64,000 bases of DNA from Sindora glabra (taxonomy: Eukaryota; Streptophyta; Magnoliopsida; Fabales; Fabaceae), in assembly GCA_020226215.1 (NCBI GenBank), contig CM035227.1:8239343-8303342 (forward strand), in the 5' to 3' direction. Within the stretch, counting starts at the first letter, position 1. The number at the start of each line of letters is the position of its first letter. The notes beneath the pieces are model-generated. The model was not told where the DNA came from. It worked only from the letters and a program-made list of their open reading frames with translations, and searched no databases. This document shows positions 1 to 10,150 of the stretch, one piece after another. The position numbers were made by a program, and so were the translations under genes.

Positions 1-565
1 TGGACGTTCATGAGATTTAAAAGTAGTTTTTAACTTAAATACAAAACATAAAACCTCTTCCTACCAAATTAAATCCCTCAAAATTAATTCTTCTTAAAAG
101 TAATTTTCCCACATGTTATCCAAAGGAGCTCGTCATATTTGTTTGTGAATTTTTCCTCATCGAGAACATGTTGAATTCTTTTAGCCGTGAATTCTCTGAA
201 TGGACAATCCTTGCTGGCTCATTAAAATGAGAAACAATTGGATTTTTCTTTTTGTTCTGCTGTTCCCCCCCCCCCCTTTTTTTTTGTGGGGCTATCTCCA
301 GAACTTTTCAATTGAGTTTGAGTTATTTTGATCCCATTTTTTACATTATTTCATGATGCACGATGCAATTTGTGTGTTATGCTAATCTTTATCTATACCC
401 TGAGGTTTTTAACAGAAGTCAGGACTTTACCCTCTGCTCTGCTCTGCTGTCCTCTGGCAGTACTATGCTTCTATTTGTTGAAATCTGAATTAGTGTCTCA
501 TCCATGCAATTGTTATTTTCTCTAGTATGCTTTGCACAATCTAAAATTGATGCTTATGTTGTTAG
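1..565 (+). other. Intron sequence of the synthetase gene with homopolymer tracts
   Basis: I find no reading frame here that resembles the synthetase, so this is read as one or more introns. It holds a pyrimidine block with about ten C followed by a T run (about 267-285). The intron between the first two visible exons has a CT-rich stretch and a run of about twelve G (874-885). Both short forward ORFs in this stretch (328-525 and the upstream part of 504-740) look like chance frames. Confidence 0.55.
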
Positions 566-1554
566 GCGGCCAGCTTTTGTCCTCTGCCGAACGCAGGCAG
601 TTGCAGAGATCATTAGCAACCATCAACTGGAAATTTTAACTCTAGCAAGTTTATCTTCGTTGACAGTAAGTTGCATGAGCCCCTTGAAGTGGCTTACTCA
701 TGTTTGCATTTCATGCAATCTTTCATGCTTCCTTAGGTAGCTGTCATTTTCCTTTTATACCATGGAAGAACGATCTTTTGTTACAAATATGTTTCACGGG
801 TTTCTGACTTTGAGGTCTACTTTCTTCTTCTTCTTCTTCCTCTCCTCTCTCTCTCAATTTTTTCTTTTTTTTTGGGGGGGGGGGGTGGGTTTATAAGTGT
901 TCTGTAGACATTTATCATGATTGCCTGTAGTCCATATAAGTAAATGGGATAGTCAAGGGTTTTCTAGGTTTGATGAAAAGTGTTTCTGCTGTGATGTTGA
1001 TATGGGTCAGGTAATCAATGAAAATGATGCTGTTCCATCTGGATATACTGTCTCGGTTGTGAATGAAAGCCTTTCTGTTTACTTAGAGCTTCAAGGACCT
1101 ATTTCTGCAGAAGCAGAGCTAGGAAAGATCAAGAAGAAGATGGATGAGTTCAGGAAGTAAGTATATCTTGGTTTATTTTTTAGAAATATATTTCAATATA
1201 AGTTACTTATGGGAGAAATTATGATAAATTTGCATAAGACAGCCCCTGTTGGTTAGTTTTTCATAGTACAGCGAATTGAGGTGGTTATCTGCTCGTTATA
1301 CAAATTATTTTGAAAAGACTAGAAAAATGGGATTATCTTAGTTGAGGATAACATATTCGACTTCTGAGATATTGTAATTTTGATTATGCAGACAAAAGGA
1401 AAGGCTAGAAAAAACCATAAATGCATCTGGTTATAGAGAAAAGGTTCCGTCCCATATTCAGGAGGAAAACGATGCGAAACTCGCTTCTCTCATGCAGGAG
1501 CTCCTGTCCCTTGAGGAAGCTGTGGGCCATATTGAATCAAAAGCAACAAAGTAA
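566..1554 (+). CDS. Valyl-tRNA synthetase, C-terminal three exons (partial gene)
   Basis: Valyl-tRNA synthetase charges tRNA-Val with valine for translation. Only the C-terminal end is in the window. Exons are about 566-665, 1011-1156 and 1392-1554, each bordered by GT/AG, and they join in one open frame (phase 0, then phase 2) ending at TAA 1552-1554. The first exon reads RPAFVLCRTQAVAEII and the second VINENDAVPSGYTVSVVNE, both matching the plant enzyme as I know it. The third (QKERLEKTINASGYREKVP) continues the charged coiled-coil arm that contacts tRNA in this family. The start of the first visible exon is uncertain: an AG at 564-565 gives the usual arginine pair before PAF, while an AG ending at 525 would add about 13 unfamiliar residues. 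No frame break is seen, so the gene is probably functional. The catalytic domain with HIGH and KMSKS motifs lies before position 1. Sequence 1-565 is read as intron. Confidence 0.9.
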
Positions 1555-2000
1555 TAAACTTGATGGCTCAAGAATTTTTCCTTCATGGTTCTGGACCTTG
1601 AAAAATGCTGATAGGCCCATCAGTTATAGTCAGATATTGGCGGTTTTTGTTTCACCGGGTCTAGTGTAATATTTTTCTTGTTAAAGGAAGTTTAGTCATA
1701 TTTTTAGTCTTTAATTTATAATTTCATCTTCATACATTGCTTTGTAATTGTTATATAATTTATTCGAATATGTGATTGGGTCTGGTACAATTTTGTCCTA
1801 TGTGGCAGGAAAAGGGCTTATGTTGATGCTGATGAGACATATTTTGCAACATGTTCAATCTCTGTTTTATGACTTAAGCCAGTCACATTTCAGTTTTCAT
1901 AGAATAGAGCGTAATGAAATATCTAATGAGGTGCTTGTTATGGTACTTTTAAGGATTTCAAATTTAGAGTGGTGTGGTAAAATGCAAGTCATTAAATGAG
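1555..2000 (+). other. Probable 3' UTR and downstream flank of the synthetase gene
   Basis: Unique-looking T-rich sequence directly after the stop codon, as expected for a plant 3' UTR. No canonical AATAAA is obvious at a fixed distance, so the cleavage site is not placed. An 83-residue ORF at 1748-1999 has no recognisable similarity. Confidence 0.4.
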
Positions 2001-3567
2001 ATTATTAAAATTTTTGATAATTTTATTCAATGATTTTTATTTTGTCACATTACTTCAAGTTTGGAACCTTTAAGGGTACTTTAGAATTTTTCATATAATG
2101 ATATTGTTGCTGCTTAACCATATTCCTAAATATTGGATTTGCAGAAAGACATTTCTCATTTCATACTTTCTACATTAACATTCTTCTGGATGATCATAGT
2201 TGATGGCTGTTTCGCTCCTGAGGAAGGAGTTTCTGTCTAAAATTTAGAAGTCATACTAATAAAAAATCGAGCAATAGAGGCTCATGGATACGTAATTAAA
2301 AAAAATTTAATATATATCTGTTTAAAAAGTCTGTTAAAAATAGTTATTGTAATTGTAGGAAAAAAAGATTATTTTACAATTTTTCTAATTGTTTATCCAT
2401 TGAAAATATACAAAATTAGTGTTTAAATTTACTTGATAAACAAGTTTCATCATTCAACTAGTGTTTAATATGGAGGACCATCATCTAAATTCACCTTGTG
2501 GGCATAATGTCTTCACATTTAAAATCCTGAGCATAATGTCTTCACATTTAAAATCCTGCTACTATAGAGGCAACATTAAAATCATGAACCACACTAAACA
2601 AGAAAGCAAATTAGCACGCTCATTTTGATATTAGGCTAGAAGGGGGGGGGGTAAAACTATGTATGTGTCAACTTTCGATATTATTATTTTGCGATATTAT
2701 TTAAGGCTTGAGTTTATGGGACCTGGCAGAGCATTCATGATAAATCTTGCATCAGTTATTATTTTTTTGACTAGATAAGACTTGAAAGACAACACTTTCT
2801 CACCGAAAAGATAGGAAAAGAAAACAAATGTAAGAGGAGACCTTTAGTTCTCTAGAAAGCCAATCGATAGATGTATTCAAGAAGCAGGGAATATGTTGGA
2901 CAGCATACAATAGTAATTAAATGTCCAGTATAGAAAAAAAAGGTTGAATATAAGACTTGGAAACATCAAGAAAATAATTTGCTGGCTGAATTCATTTTCA
3001 AAATCATGAATTTGCACGACTTCTGGAAATGTATCTGTTATTCAGTTAATTTTCCTAGACACCAAATTCCTGATAGAATTAGTTTTCAATACAACTCAAT
3101 GTCATAATTTATGACATTTGGCTGCGTACCTATTTATCAAAGTCTATCTCATAGTGAGAAGATGCAAGTTCTGAACTTCCAGTTTCCCAAAACTGTTCTC
3201 AGAAGATTTCTTCCTCCATAACGATATATTTTTTGCCATTATGAATTTTTATTATCTAACACCAGTTAGAATATTAAAGAGCGTTCAAATCATCGTATAT
3301 AGACATTACAAAGCTGCTCAAAAGTTCATTTAACACCAGTAATTAAATGATGTTTAAAGATTGATAATGTATAATTACATTCTACTTAACTCTTTCAACC
3401 TATATTTTCTATAGCAGAAACACAGAAAGGCACTTTCCCTTCAACAGTTGAAGCCAAAAAGTCGACTTGCCTCATCGTTTTTATAACTATGTTGCTTAGA
3501 ATTTATTTAATTACAATTATTAAAACACGGATTATAAGAATATAAAAAAGGATCTTCAATATAAATA
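2001..3567. other. Intergenic spacer
   Basis: A+T-rich sequence without a convincing coding frame. It contains a perfect short tandem duplication (2502-2558), a run of about ten G (2642-2651) and nothing else I can identify. It separates the synthetase gene from the Mutator-like element. Confidence 0.5.
2502..2558. repeat. 29-bp tandem duplication
   Basis: The 28-base block starting GCATAATGTCTTCACATTT occurs at 2502-2529 and again, without mismatch, at 2531-2558, separated by one base. Period 29. Confidence 0.9.
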
Positions 3568-3576
3568 TATATCATG
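3568..3576. repeat. Left 9-bp target-site duplication
   Basis: TATATCATG, identical to 4676-4684, directly outside the left inverted end. Confidence 0.75.
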
Positions 3577-3669
3577 GGCTAAAGTTCCAATTTACCGTTG
3601 TTTGTTAAACAAATTTTCATTTTACCGTTTTTGTGAAACATTTTATCAAAATACGCACAGAAGGAGAGA

Positions 3670-3759
3670 GGCGCCAGATCGGGTGGCGCCTTTGACAGCA
3701 CATAATGGCGCCATTTTGAATGGGGCTTTTAGAGGGAAGGCGCCGTATGCTTTGGCGCC
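3670..3759. repeat. Subterminal GGCGCC cluster
   Basis: The hexamer GGCGCC occurs five times in 90 bases (3670, 3685, 3707, 3739 and 3754), once inside the near-palindrome GGCGCCATTTTGAATGG. The opposite arm has one exact copy (4532) and several decayed ones between 4450 and 4590. A hexamer of pure G/C this dense is striking in DNA that is about two-thirds A+T. Confidence 0.85.
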
Positions 3760-3819
3760 TTCGACAACATTAAAGATGCTTTTTCTATTGGCACAAATAT
3801 GTATTTAACTGTTGCATGC

Positions 3820-4440
3820 CTTACATGATACGTCTTATACTTTAGGATTAGCTTATGCTCTTCTTTCCCCATCAGGGATCGGCTTTCTGGAACTTATCAA
3901 TTCTTGTCTCGTAGCCCCTCTCCCCTGTTCACTTCTGCGACTTTAACTTGGAAGCTGATATCTGCACCTTGTCCATCAGTTAGAGAAGTTTTATAATCGT
4001 TTAGGACTCCTTCGGGGACCTTTGAAGGAATCAAGATGGATATGTCCATCATCCAGAAGTGCGAAGCAAGACATCTCAAATATGGGAGGATTGGTCCTAG
4101 AGAATAGGGTCCCTCTCCTTGAGTTTGCGTATGGGATAATCTCGGTAGACTAGCAAAGGCGCTTGTATAGACTCCTATATCTGATCCCCTTCTTCAAGGG
4201 ATGGAAAAACTGATCAAACTCCATGAAGAATTAACTTTAAAGTAAAGGGCTTGCTCCCTTCCCTCACAAGTTAATCTGTGAGAGAGACCGCTCCACTTGG
4301 TTAGCGGATAAACTTTCATAAAGCGAAGCGCAGCATTTTTCTTATTTTAAGAAGCATCCGCGGCATGAAAGCGATGTGAGTTCAGATAGGGTGCACCCAA
4401 TTAGTCAGCTTACATAAAGATCATCCCCACGAGTGAGATG
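3820..4440. other. GC-richer core of the MULE-like element, possibly organelle-derived
   Basis: This core has near-balanced base composition with CCCCTCTCCCC, CATCCGCGGCATG and GAAGCGCAGC words that are unlike the nuclear surroundings and reminiscent of plant mitochondrial spacer DNA. A 60-residue minus-strand ORF (3897-4079) is the longest frame and is not recognised. The origin is a judgement from texture, not a match; captured nuclear gene fragments are the alternative. Confidence 0.4.
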
Positions 4441-4675
4441 AACAAGAACGCCAAGTGGGATGGCGTCTTCATGGAAAGGATGCCAATTTATATGGCACCT
4501 CTAAACTAGACGGAAGAACGCCATTTTGAATGGCGCCCTACGACCAGATTATCTTGTCAATTACGCCATTCAATATGGCACCTTCGGCTCCGCGTGCGTA
4601 ATTTGGTAAATTATTTTCAAACAACTATAAAACGACAATATGTTTTTGAAAAAATCATAAATCGGCCAATTACCC

Positions 4676-4684
4676 TATATCATG
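4676..4684. repeat. Right 9-bp target-site duplication
   Basis: TATATCATG, identical to 3568-3576, directly outside the right inverted end. Confidence 0.75.
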
Positions 4685-4797
4685 CATTAAATGTTGAAAA
4701 AGGAATTCGTTAACTTCAATCTTAGAGGCTCATAGCCAAATCAATTAGAAAAACACCGCTGAACAGTAAAACTTGAAGTCAGAAAATGACCCTTTTT

Positions 4798-5071
4798 TGT
4801 AACAAATATGATTGTTATCGTAATTTCTTGTGTGTTATTCCAATAATAGATGAGTACAATATAAACAAGTTATGACAAGAATAAATTTTTGAAATTTCCT
4901 AATATGTATTGATCATGATTCCTATCCCTAGAATCATTCTCAATTTACATTGATCATGATAATTATAAAATTTTCTAAATATCAGTAATGAGATAATTAA
5001 TATAATTAAGATGATTCTCTTAAATAATTACTATAATTAATATGATATGAATTTTCTAATATTCTTTCTCA
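4798..5071 (-). repeat. 3' LTR of the copia element
   Basis: About 274 bp, homologous to 8495-8772. The minus-strand 3' end reads TTTGTTACA, keeping the expected CA. The 5' edge is altered: where the partner LTR starts TGTAAAATATTAG this one reads TGAGAAAGAATATTAG, next to a hairpin that replaces the polypurine tract. Confidence 0.85.
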
Positions 5072-5124
5072 AGTTAGCGTATGAAAGTCTTGAATGCCTA
5101 ACTTACGACTTTCATGCGCTAACT
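5072..5124. repeat. Hairpin in place of the polypurine tract
   Basis: Inverted repeat with 18-base arms at 5072-5089 (AGTTAGCGTATGAAAGTC) and 5107-5124 that pair at 17 of 18 positions around a 17-base loop. It sits exactly at the inner edge of the 3' LTR, where a copia polypurine tract is expected and is not seen. Confidence 0.85.
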
Positions 5125-5182
5125 TGCCCAAAAGAAAGTTAAATTATTATTTTCCGAGAGCTTTAGTTAAAATATCGGCAAG

Positions 5183-8100
5183 CTAGTTGTAGGTCTGTAC
5201 ATGCATAGTAGTAATGTTACCATCTTGGATTTCATCATGAATGAAATGACAATCCACCTCAATATGCTTAGTGCATTCATGAAATAATGGATTGGCTGTG
5301 ATATGAATGGCTCCTTGGCTATCACAATAAAGTTGGATAGGTTGAGGGTGTGGTACTCGTAAGTCACCCAGAAGAGTTTTAAGCCATTTCAATTCACAAG
5401 TTGTTGTAGCCATATACCTATATTCAGCTTCTGCTAAGGAACGGGAAACTGTGGCCTGCTTTTTGATTTTTCAAAATATAGGGGACTGACCTAATAAAAT
5501 AAAATATCTTGTCAATGAACATCTATTAAGAGAACAGCTGGCCCAATCAGAATCACAGTAAGCATGTAATTGTAAATCACTATCTGATTGAAGAAAGATC
5601 CCTAGTCCTAGATTAGCTTTCAAATACCGAGCCACCCTTATTGTAGCATCCCAATATTCTTGATGGGGATAATGTATAAATTGAGCTACGATGTGCAAAG
5701 AGTAACTAAGTTCAAGCCGATATATGGTTAAATAGATAAGTCTCCCAATAAGACGATAATACTTCTTAGAATCCTCTAAAATAGCTTCATTAGCAAAGGC
5801 TAATCCATGATTTTGCTCAAGAGGAAAATTGGCCAGTTTGGCTCCTAACAATCCAATTTCTGAGATAATATCCAAAGCATATTTGCATTGACATAAGAAA
5901 ACCCCTTAAGGTGCTTGGGCCACTTCAAGACCTAAAAAATACTTCAGAGAGCCAAGATCCTTCATGTAGAAGCATGTACTAAGATATTACTTAAATCGTT
6001 CAATTACATCTCCATTGTTCCTTGCAATAATGAGATCATCAACATACGTTAGAACAGTTAAAATCACATTCCCTTCATGATAAGTGAAAAGTGAGTAATC
6101 GATATGGGATTATTTGAATCCATATTTCTTCAATGTAGCAGCAAGTTTTGCAAATCAATTTCGTAGCGCCTGCCTTAAGCCATAAAGGGACTTCTAGAGC
6201 TTGCACACTTTCCTAAGATCTACACTAGAAAAGTCGGGAAGTAATTACATATAAGCTTCCTCATCCAGATTACCATGCAAGAAAGTATTATGAACGTCCA
6301 TTTGATGGATTATCCATGATCGAGTAACTGCAATAGCTAAAAGTGTTCGAACTGTAACCGTCTTTGCAACTGGTGCAAAAGTATCATTATAATCAATCCC
6401 TTTCTTTTGACTATCTCCTCGAACAACAAGTCTCGCCTTATGACGTTTCACGGTCCCATTTGATTTATACTTAATCTTGTACAACCATTTACAACCAATA
6501 GCTTTCTTTCTAGGTGGAAGTGTTGTTAACGTCCAAGTGTCATTCTTTTCTAGTACATCTATTTCTTCTTTCATGGCTTTGCACCATAAAGGGTCTTGGA
6601 AAACATCTAAGAATCAAGATGATTCATGCCTAGAAGTCACTACTGCAAGAAACTGTTTATGTCCCATGAAAAAATTATTGTAAGTCACATAATGTGTAAT
6701 AGGATATAACATACCTGAGGATTGTGATGAAGTGAGTACCTTAGCAGTGGAGTCATTAGCACAGCTCACAGTGTGACATAGATAATCTTTGAGCTTACTT
6801 GGTGGATGACATTCTCTATGACTTCGACTAAGAGATTCATTTGTAGGTGTTGCTGGTACAACATTACCCTCTTGTACATCCCCGATGTGTCCCTCAACTT
6901 CACTACTTCTTACACCAAGCATACTTGTGCTAAATTCATCGATAAAAGGAGATCCGTCATTCCATAAGTTTTGTATGAAGGCATGAGATTTATTTGTTAT
7001 AGAGGAATGATCAATAAAAGAAAACTCATTTTCACAAAACACAACGTCACGAGACTCAAAATATTCCCCATTCTCCAAGTCATACAGATGCCATCCTTTT
7101 TTTCCATAAGGATATCCCACAAGAATACATTTTCGGCTTCTCTCACCAAACTTGTCCTTTTGGCGAGGTTGGTTGTGGGCATAACACAAACATCCAAAAA
7201 TATGAATATAAGAATAAATGGAGGTCTTATTAAACAATACTTCATAAGGACTTTTACCTTTATGAAGAGTGATAGGAGTGCAATTTATCAAGTATCCTGC
7301 AGTAAGAACACATTCTCCCCAAAATTCAATAGGTAGATTAGCTTGAAATTGGAGAGCTTGAGCTATATTTAAAATATGCCTATGTTTTCTTTCCACACAG
7401 CCATTTTCTTGAGGGGTGTCAACCATGAAAGTTTGATGAATTATTTCGTGTTCAATGAAATAGGATTTCAAACCTTTGAATTCAACTCCATTATCACTTC
7501 TCACAATTTTCATAGACTTGTTAAATTAAGTGTTCACCATAGTATAAAATTTTTTAAGAATGTTCCCAACTTCACTCTTTTCGACTAATAAATAAATTTA
7601 CACAGCACGAGAAAAGTCATCCACAATGGTTAAAAGATAGGAAGCACCACAAGAAAAGCAAACACAATTAGCACTCTACATATCACAATGTATTAAATCC
7701 AAAGGTTCACTGGATTTATTTTGACTTGGAATAAAAAATCTCTTGTTTACTCAGTTCTCAAACAAATATCACAAACTTTCTTATGTTTATCACTAATTTG
7801 AATACCAGGAAGTAAATTAACTATTTGACTTGCAAGATATCCCATATGCCTATGCCACAAGGTAAAAGAGTCAGTTCCATTTGTTTTACACACCTGTATA
7901 AAGGTTACTGCACAAAAATGATAGGCCTTATTCTGCTGTTCACCTATACCAATCACTGTTCTCGAAGTGTGATTTTATATTACACATAATTTATTAGAAA
8001 AAGTGACTGCACAATTTGAGTCATATATCAATTAAGAAACAGAAATAAGGTTACAAATTAAATTGGACACATATAACACATTATTCAAGATTAGGCCTTT

Positions 8101-8256
8101 CCCAAAATTTATTATTTCTTCCTTGTCTGCAATTGTATTTCTTCCATCAGGTAGCCTAATGAGACAAGGTGAGACATCAATTATGTTTGTCAATAAACTT
8201 ATATCACCTATCATATGATTTGAAGCCCCTGTATCTAGCAACCAAGAATTTTTCAA
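5183..8256 (-). pseudogene. Copia pol pseudogene (protease, integrase, RT, RNase H)
   Basis: Domains in order on the minus strand: aspartic protease with LLDTGASNHM (8256-8032); GAG-pre-integrase zinc region with WHRHMGYL and CDIC (7956-7747); integrase with VRSDNGVEF and a following ENGCVERKHR glutamate (7513-6614, its N-terminal third in 7746-7514 broken by stops); reverse transcriptase with WLYKIKYKSNG and QMDVHNTFLHGN (6574-6245); YVDD at 6046-6035 in a stretch with further stops; RNase H with YCDSDWASC (5875-5471) and LYCDSQGAIHI (5413-5183). The catalytic words are still legible, but several in-frame stops and frame changes separate the blocks, so no polyprotein can be made. The forward ORFs over the same bases are shadows. 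Confidence 0.92.
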
Positions 8257-8482
8257 TTACTTACCAATGAATTTTTCAATGGATGTAATGTTCTTATGGT
8301 TGTTAAGAATGTTTAATAAGGCTATCCATTGATCATCGCTTAACTTGGGACAGGATTCACGTTCATTAGTGACTCCCCTTATCTGCATCACAGTCGTACC
8401 ATGAGTTTATTGCATTTGTGTAGTATTAGACTTCTTCATGTCTTACCCAGCCATGATCATGCAGCGGTCAGATTGCCCTGTT
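8257..8482 (-). pseudogene. Remnant of copia gag (C-terminal tail only)
   Basis: Just before the protease, the minus strand encodes CPKLSDDQWIALLNILNNH, matching the linker that follows the zinc knuckle in many plant copia polyproteins. The capsid part and the CCHC knuckle are absent, and the space to the primer site is far too short for them, so an internal deletion is inferred. Without gag this copy could not form particles by itself. Confidence 0.65.
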
Positions 8483-8494
8483 GCTCTAATACCA
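8483..8494 (-). promoter_or_regulatory. Primer-binding site for tRNA-iMet
   Basis: The minus strand reads TGGTATTAGAGC, one change from the TGGTATCAGAGC complementary to the 3' end of plant initiator tRNA-Met, which most copia elements use to prime minus-strand DNA synthesis. It abuts the 5' LTR, which fixes the element's orientation. Confidence 0.88.
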
Positions 8495-8772
8495 TAATAA
8501 ATATAATTGTTATTGTAATCTCTTGTGTGTTATTTCAATAATAAATGAGTACAATATATACAAATTATAAAGAGAATAAATTTTCAAAATTTCCTAATAT
8601 GTATTGATCATGATTCCTATTTCTAGAATCATTCCCAATATGCATTAATCATGATTGATCATGATAATTACAAAAGTTTTTAAATATTAGTAATGAGATA
8701 ATTAACATAATTAAGATGATTCTCCTAAATAATTATTATAATAATATGATATGATTTTCCTAATATTTTACA
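8495..8772 (-). repeat. 5' LTR of the copia element
   Basis: About 278 bp. On the minus strand it begins TGTAAAATATTAGG and runs to the primer site. It aligns over its full length with 4798-5071, sharing the CTTGTGTGTTATT and TATTGATCATGATTCC blocks. Confidence 0.88.
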
Positions 8773-10150
8773 CCTAATAAAACTAAAACTCTAAAAATAT
8801 TTTCAGCCAATTTCACTGGCCAGGTGTAATGAAACAATAATTGTTTGTAGAAAAGATAACAACCGAAATATATTACCGATATTCAATGCAAAATAAGAAA
8901 ATGAAATCTAATTTGAAGGAGGTAGGTCCGTCAAAGTAAAAAAACTCAAAAGGAAAAACCTTCATTCTCACAAAAACATCAAATTAGATAGCAAATTAAT
9001 TAAGCAAAAATTAAAGGAGAAAATTGAGTCAAATTTAATGGACAATGATGGATTAAATTACCTGGACTTAGATGCAACATTTGCATAAATTTAATGATGA
9101 TAAGAATTAGATTAATCATGTTAATTTTTTCCCGAACAGCATCAATAATTAGGAATGAAGGAGTAGAGAGAGATTGAAGGAAGTTTCATCTACGATCAAA
9201 GTGAATTAATTCCACCTAAGGGCAAATTTATTTATAGACTCCACTCTTCCATTTTCTAAAAACCTTCATTTTAAAAAATATAGGATGAAAATGTAATTTT
9301 CCCATTCTAAGTCGTGGCTACAAGACTTTCTACCTTTCACATTTTCAATTCTGAAAACTTCTCTATTACTCTATCTATTAAAACTGTTCCAAGAGGACCC
9401 CATGATCTCTTTATTTTTATTAGTCAAAAGAAGAATAAATATGTGAGTTTTTATATATCCAATTAAATAAAAATTAAAACAAAGATAAAATTTTCTTTGA
9501 AATTTTAAAATTTTCTTAGGTGTGATTTCTACTTGTTCTCTCCTAGGATCTCCTCCTTCTTACTGTCTTCCCCTCACTTTCTCCCGATCTCACCTACTGT
9601 CTCCGCAGCACAACAAATGCATTGTTCATTTTTGCAATACACATTACTCGAACAACTACTTTAAGGAATTATAATCAGAAATGTGCTTGTGAAGAAATTA
9701 TAATCAAAATGATACCTTAATTGGCATAGTGGAATTCACAAGCACATTCCTAATTAAATATATTTCATTTTAATTATATTAAAATAATTATTTATATAAG
9801 ACATCTTAATTTATTATATAAATACGTTTTACCTTTTGTTGTAAATTAAAAAATTAAAAATGAAAAAAATTATGATCAAAAGAGGGATTAAAAATAATTA
9901 AAATCAATTGGTATTCCTTATTTTTGTATCACAATATAAAAGGACATATTAATCATTTTAATAATATTTTTTAAAAAGTTTAAAATTGAGCCAAAAAATA
10001 TAAAAAGTTAATTTATGGGGAGTATCAATTAAATAATTTTGAACACTTATAAAAAAATTTATAAGAGAATTGACTTGTTAAAAAGTTTAATTTTCTACAG
10101 AAACTTAGTTATTGTATAAACTAAATAATTCTTTAATATAGTTAAGATTC
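8773..10150. other. Intergenic spacer with a CT-rich stretch
   Basis: No coding frame that I can support. A pyrimidine-rich tract lies at about 9530-9610 and a foldback at 9673-9755. The rest is A+T-rich. Confidence 0.5.
9673..9755. repeat. Foldback with 21-nt arms
   Basis: The arm AATCAGAAATGTGCTTGTGAA (9673-9693) pairs with 9735-9755 at 18 of 21 positions, including a perfect 14-bp inner block, around a 41-base loop. The size resembles a short plant miRNA-type foldback or a MITE relic; nothing else favours either. Confidence 0.7.

Larger units (their letters stand above)
3568..4684. mobile_element. Mutator-like (MULE) non-autonomous element with 9-bp target duplication
   Basis: The nonamer TATATCATG stands at 3568-3576 and at 4676-4684, and a 9-bp duplication is the hallmark of Mutator-like transposition. 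The sequence between (3577-4675, 1099 bp) has matching inverted ends. The left end begins GGCTAAAGTTCCAATTTA, and the reverse complement of the right end begins GGGTAATTGGCCGATTTA, which agrees at 12 of 18 positions. Further in, both ends reach the shared word TACGCAC, followed by GGCGCC-rich subterminal DNA. There is no transposase frame, so the element is non-autonomous. Its core is much less A+T-rich than the surroundings and may be captured DNA. What is seen: the exact duplication and degenerate inverted ends. What is inferred: the superfamily. Confidence 0.72.
4798..8772 (-). mobile_element. Ty1/copia LTR retrotransposon, gag-deleted and decayed
   Basis: The element reads right to left. 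It has a 5' LTR at 8495-8772, a primer site at 8483-8494, a short gag remnant, then protease, integrase, reverse transcriptase and RNase H in copia order, and a 3' LTR at 4798-5071. The two LTRs are clearly alike but differ at many positions, so the insertion is old. The coding part carries stops and frame changes. Only about 240 bp separate the primer site from the protease, so most of gag is gone. I found no convincing 5-bp target duplication at the outer edges. Confidence 0.93.

Noticed and set aside
504..565. Upstream extension of the first visible synthetase exon to position 526
   Set aside because: An acceptor AG ends at 525, but the extra residues (CFAQSKIDAYVV) do not look like the enzyme, whereas the AG at 565 gives the usual arginine before RPAF.
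1748..1999. 83-residue forward ORF after the synthetase
   Set aside because: No motif, lies in the expected 3' flank, and is Leu/Met-rich by chance composition.
3602..4079. Two short ORFs (3602-3808 + and 3897-4079 -) in the MULE-like element
   Set aside because: Neither resembles a transposase or a known gene; the first runs through the GGCGCC repeats.
6477..7588. Forward ORFs over the copia integrase and RT
   Set aside because: They are antisense shadows of the minus-strand pol frames.
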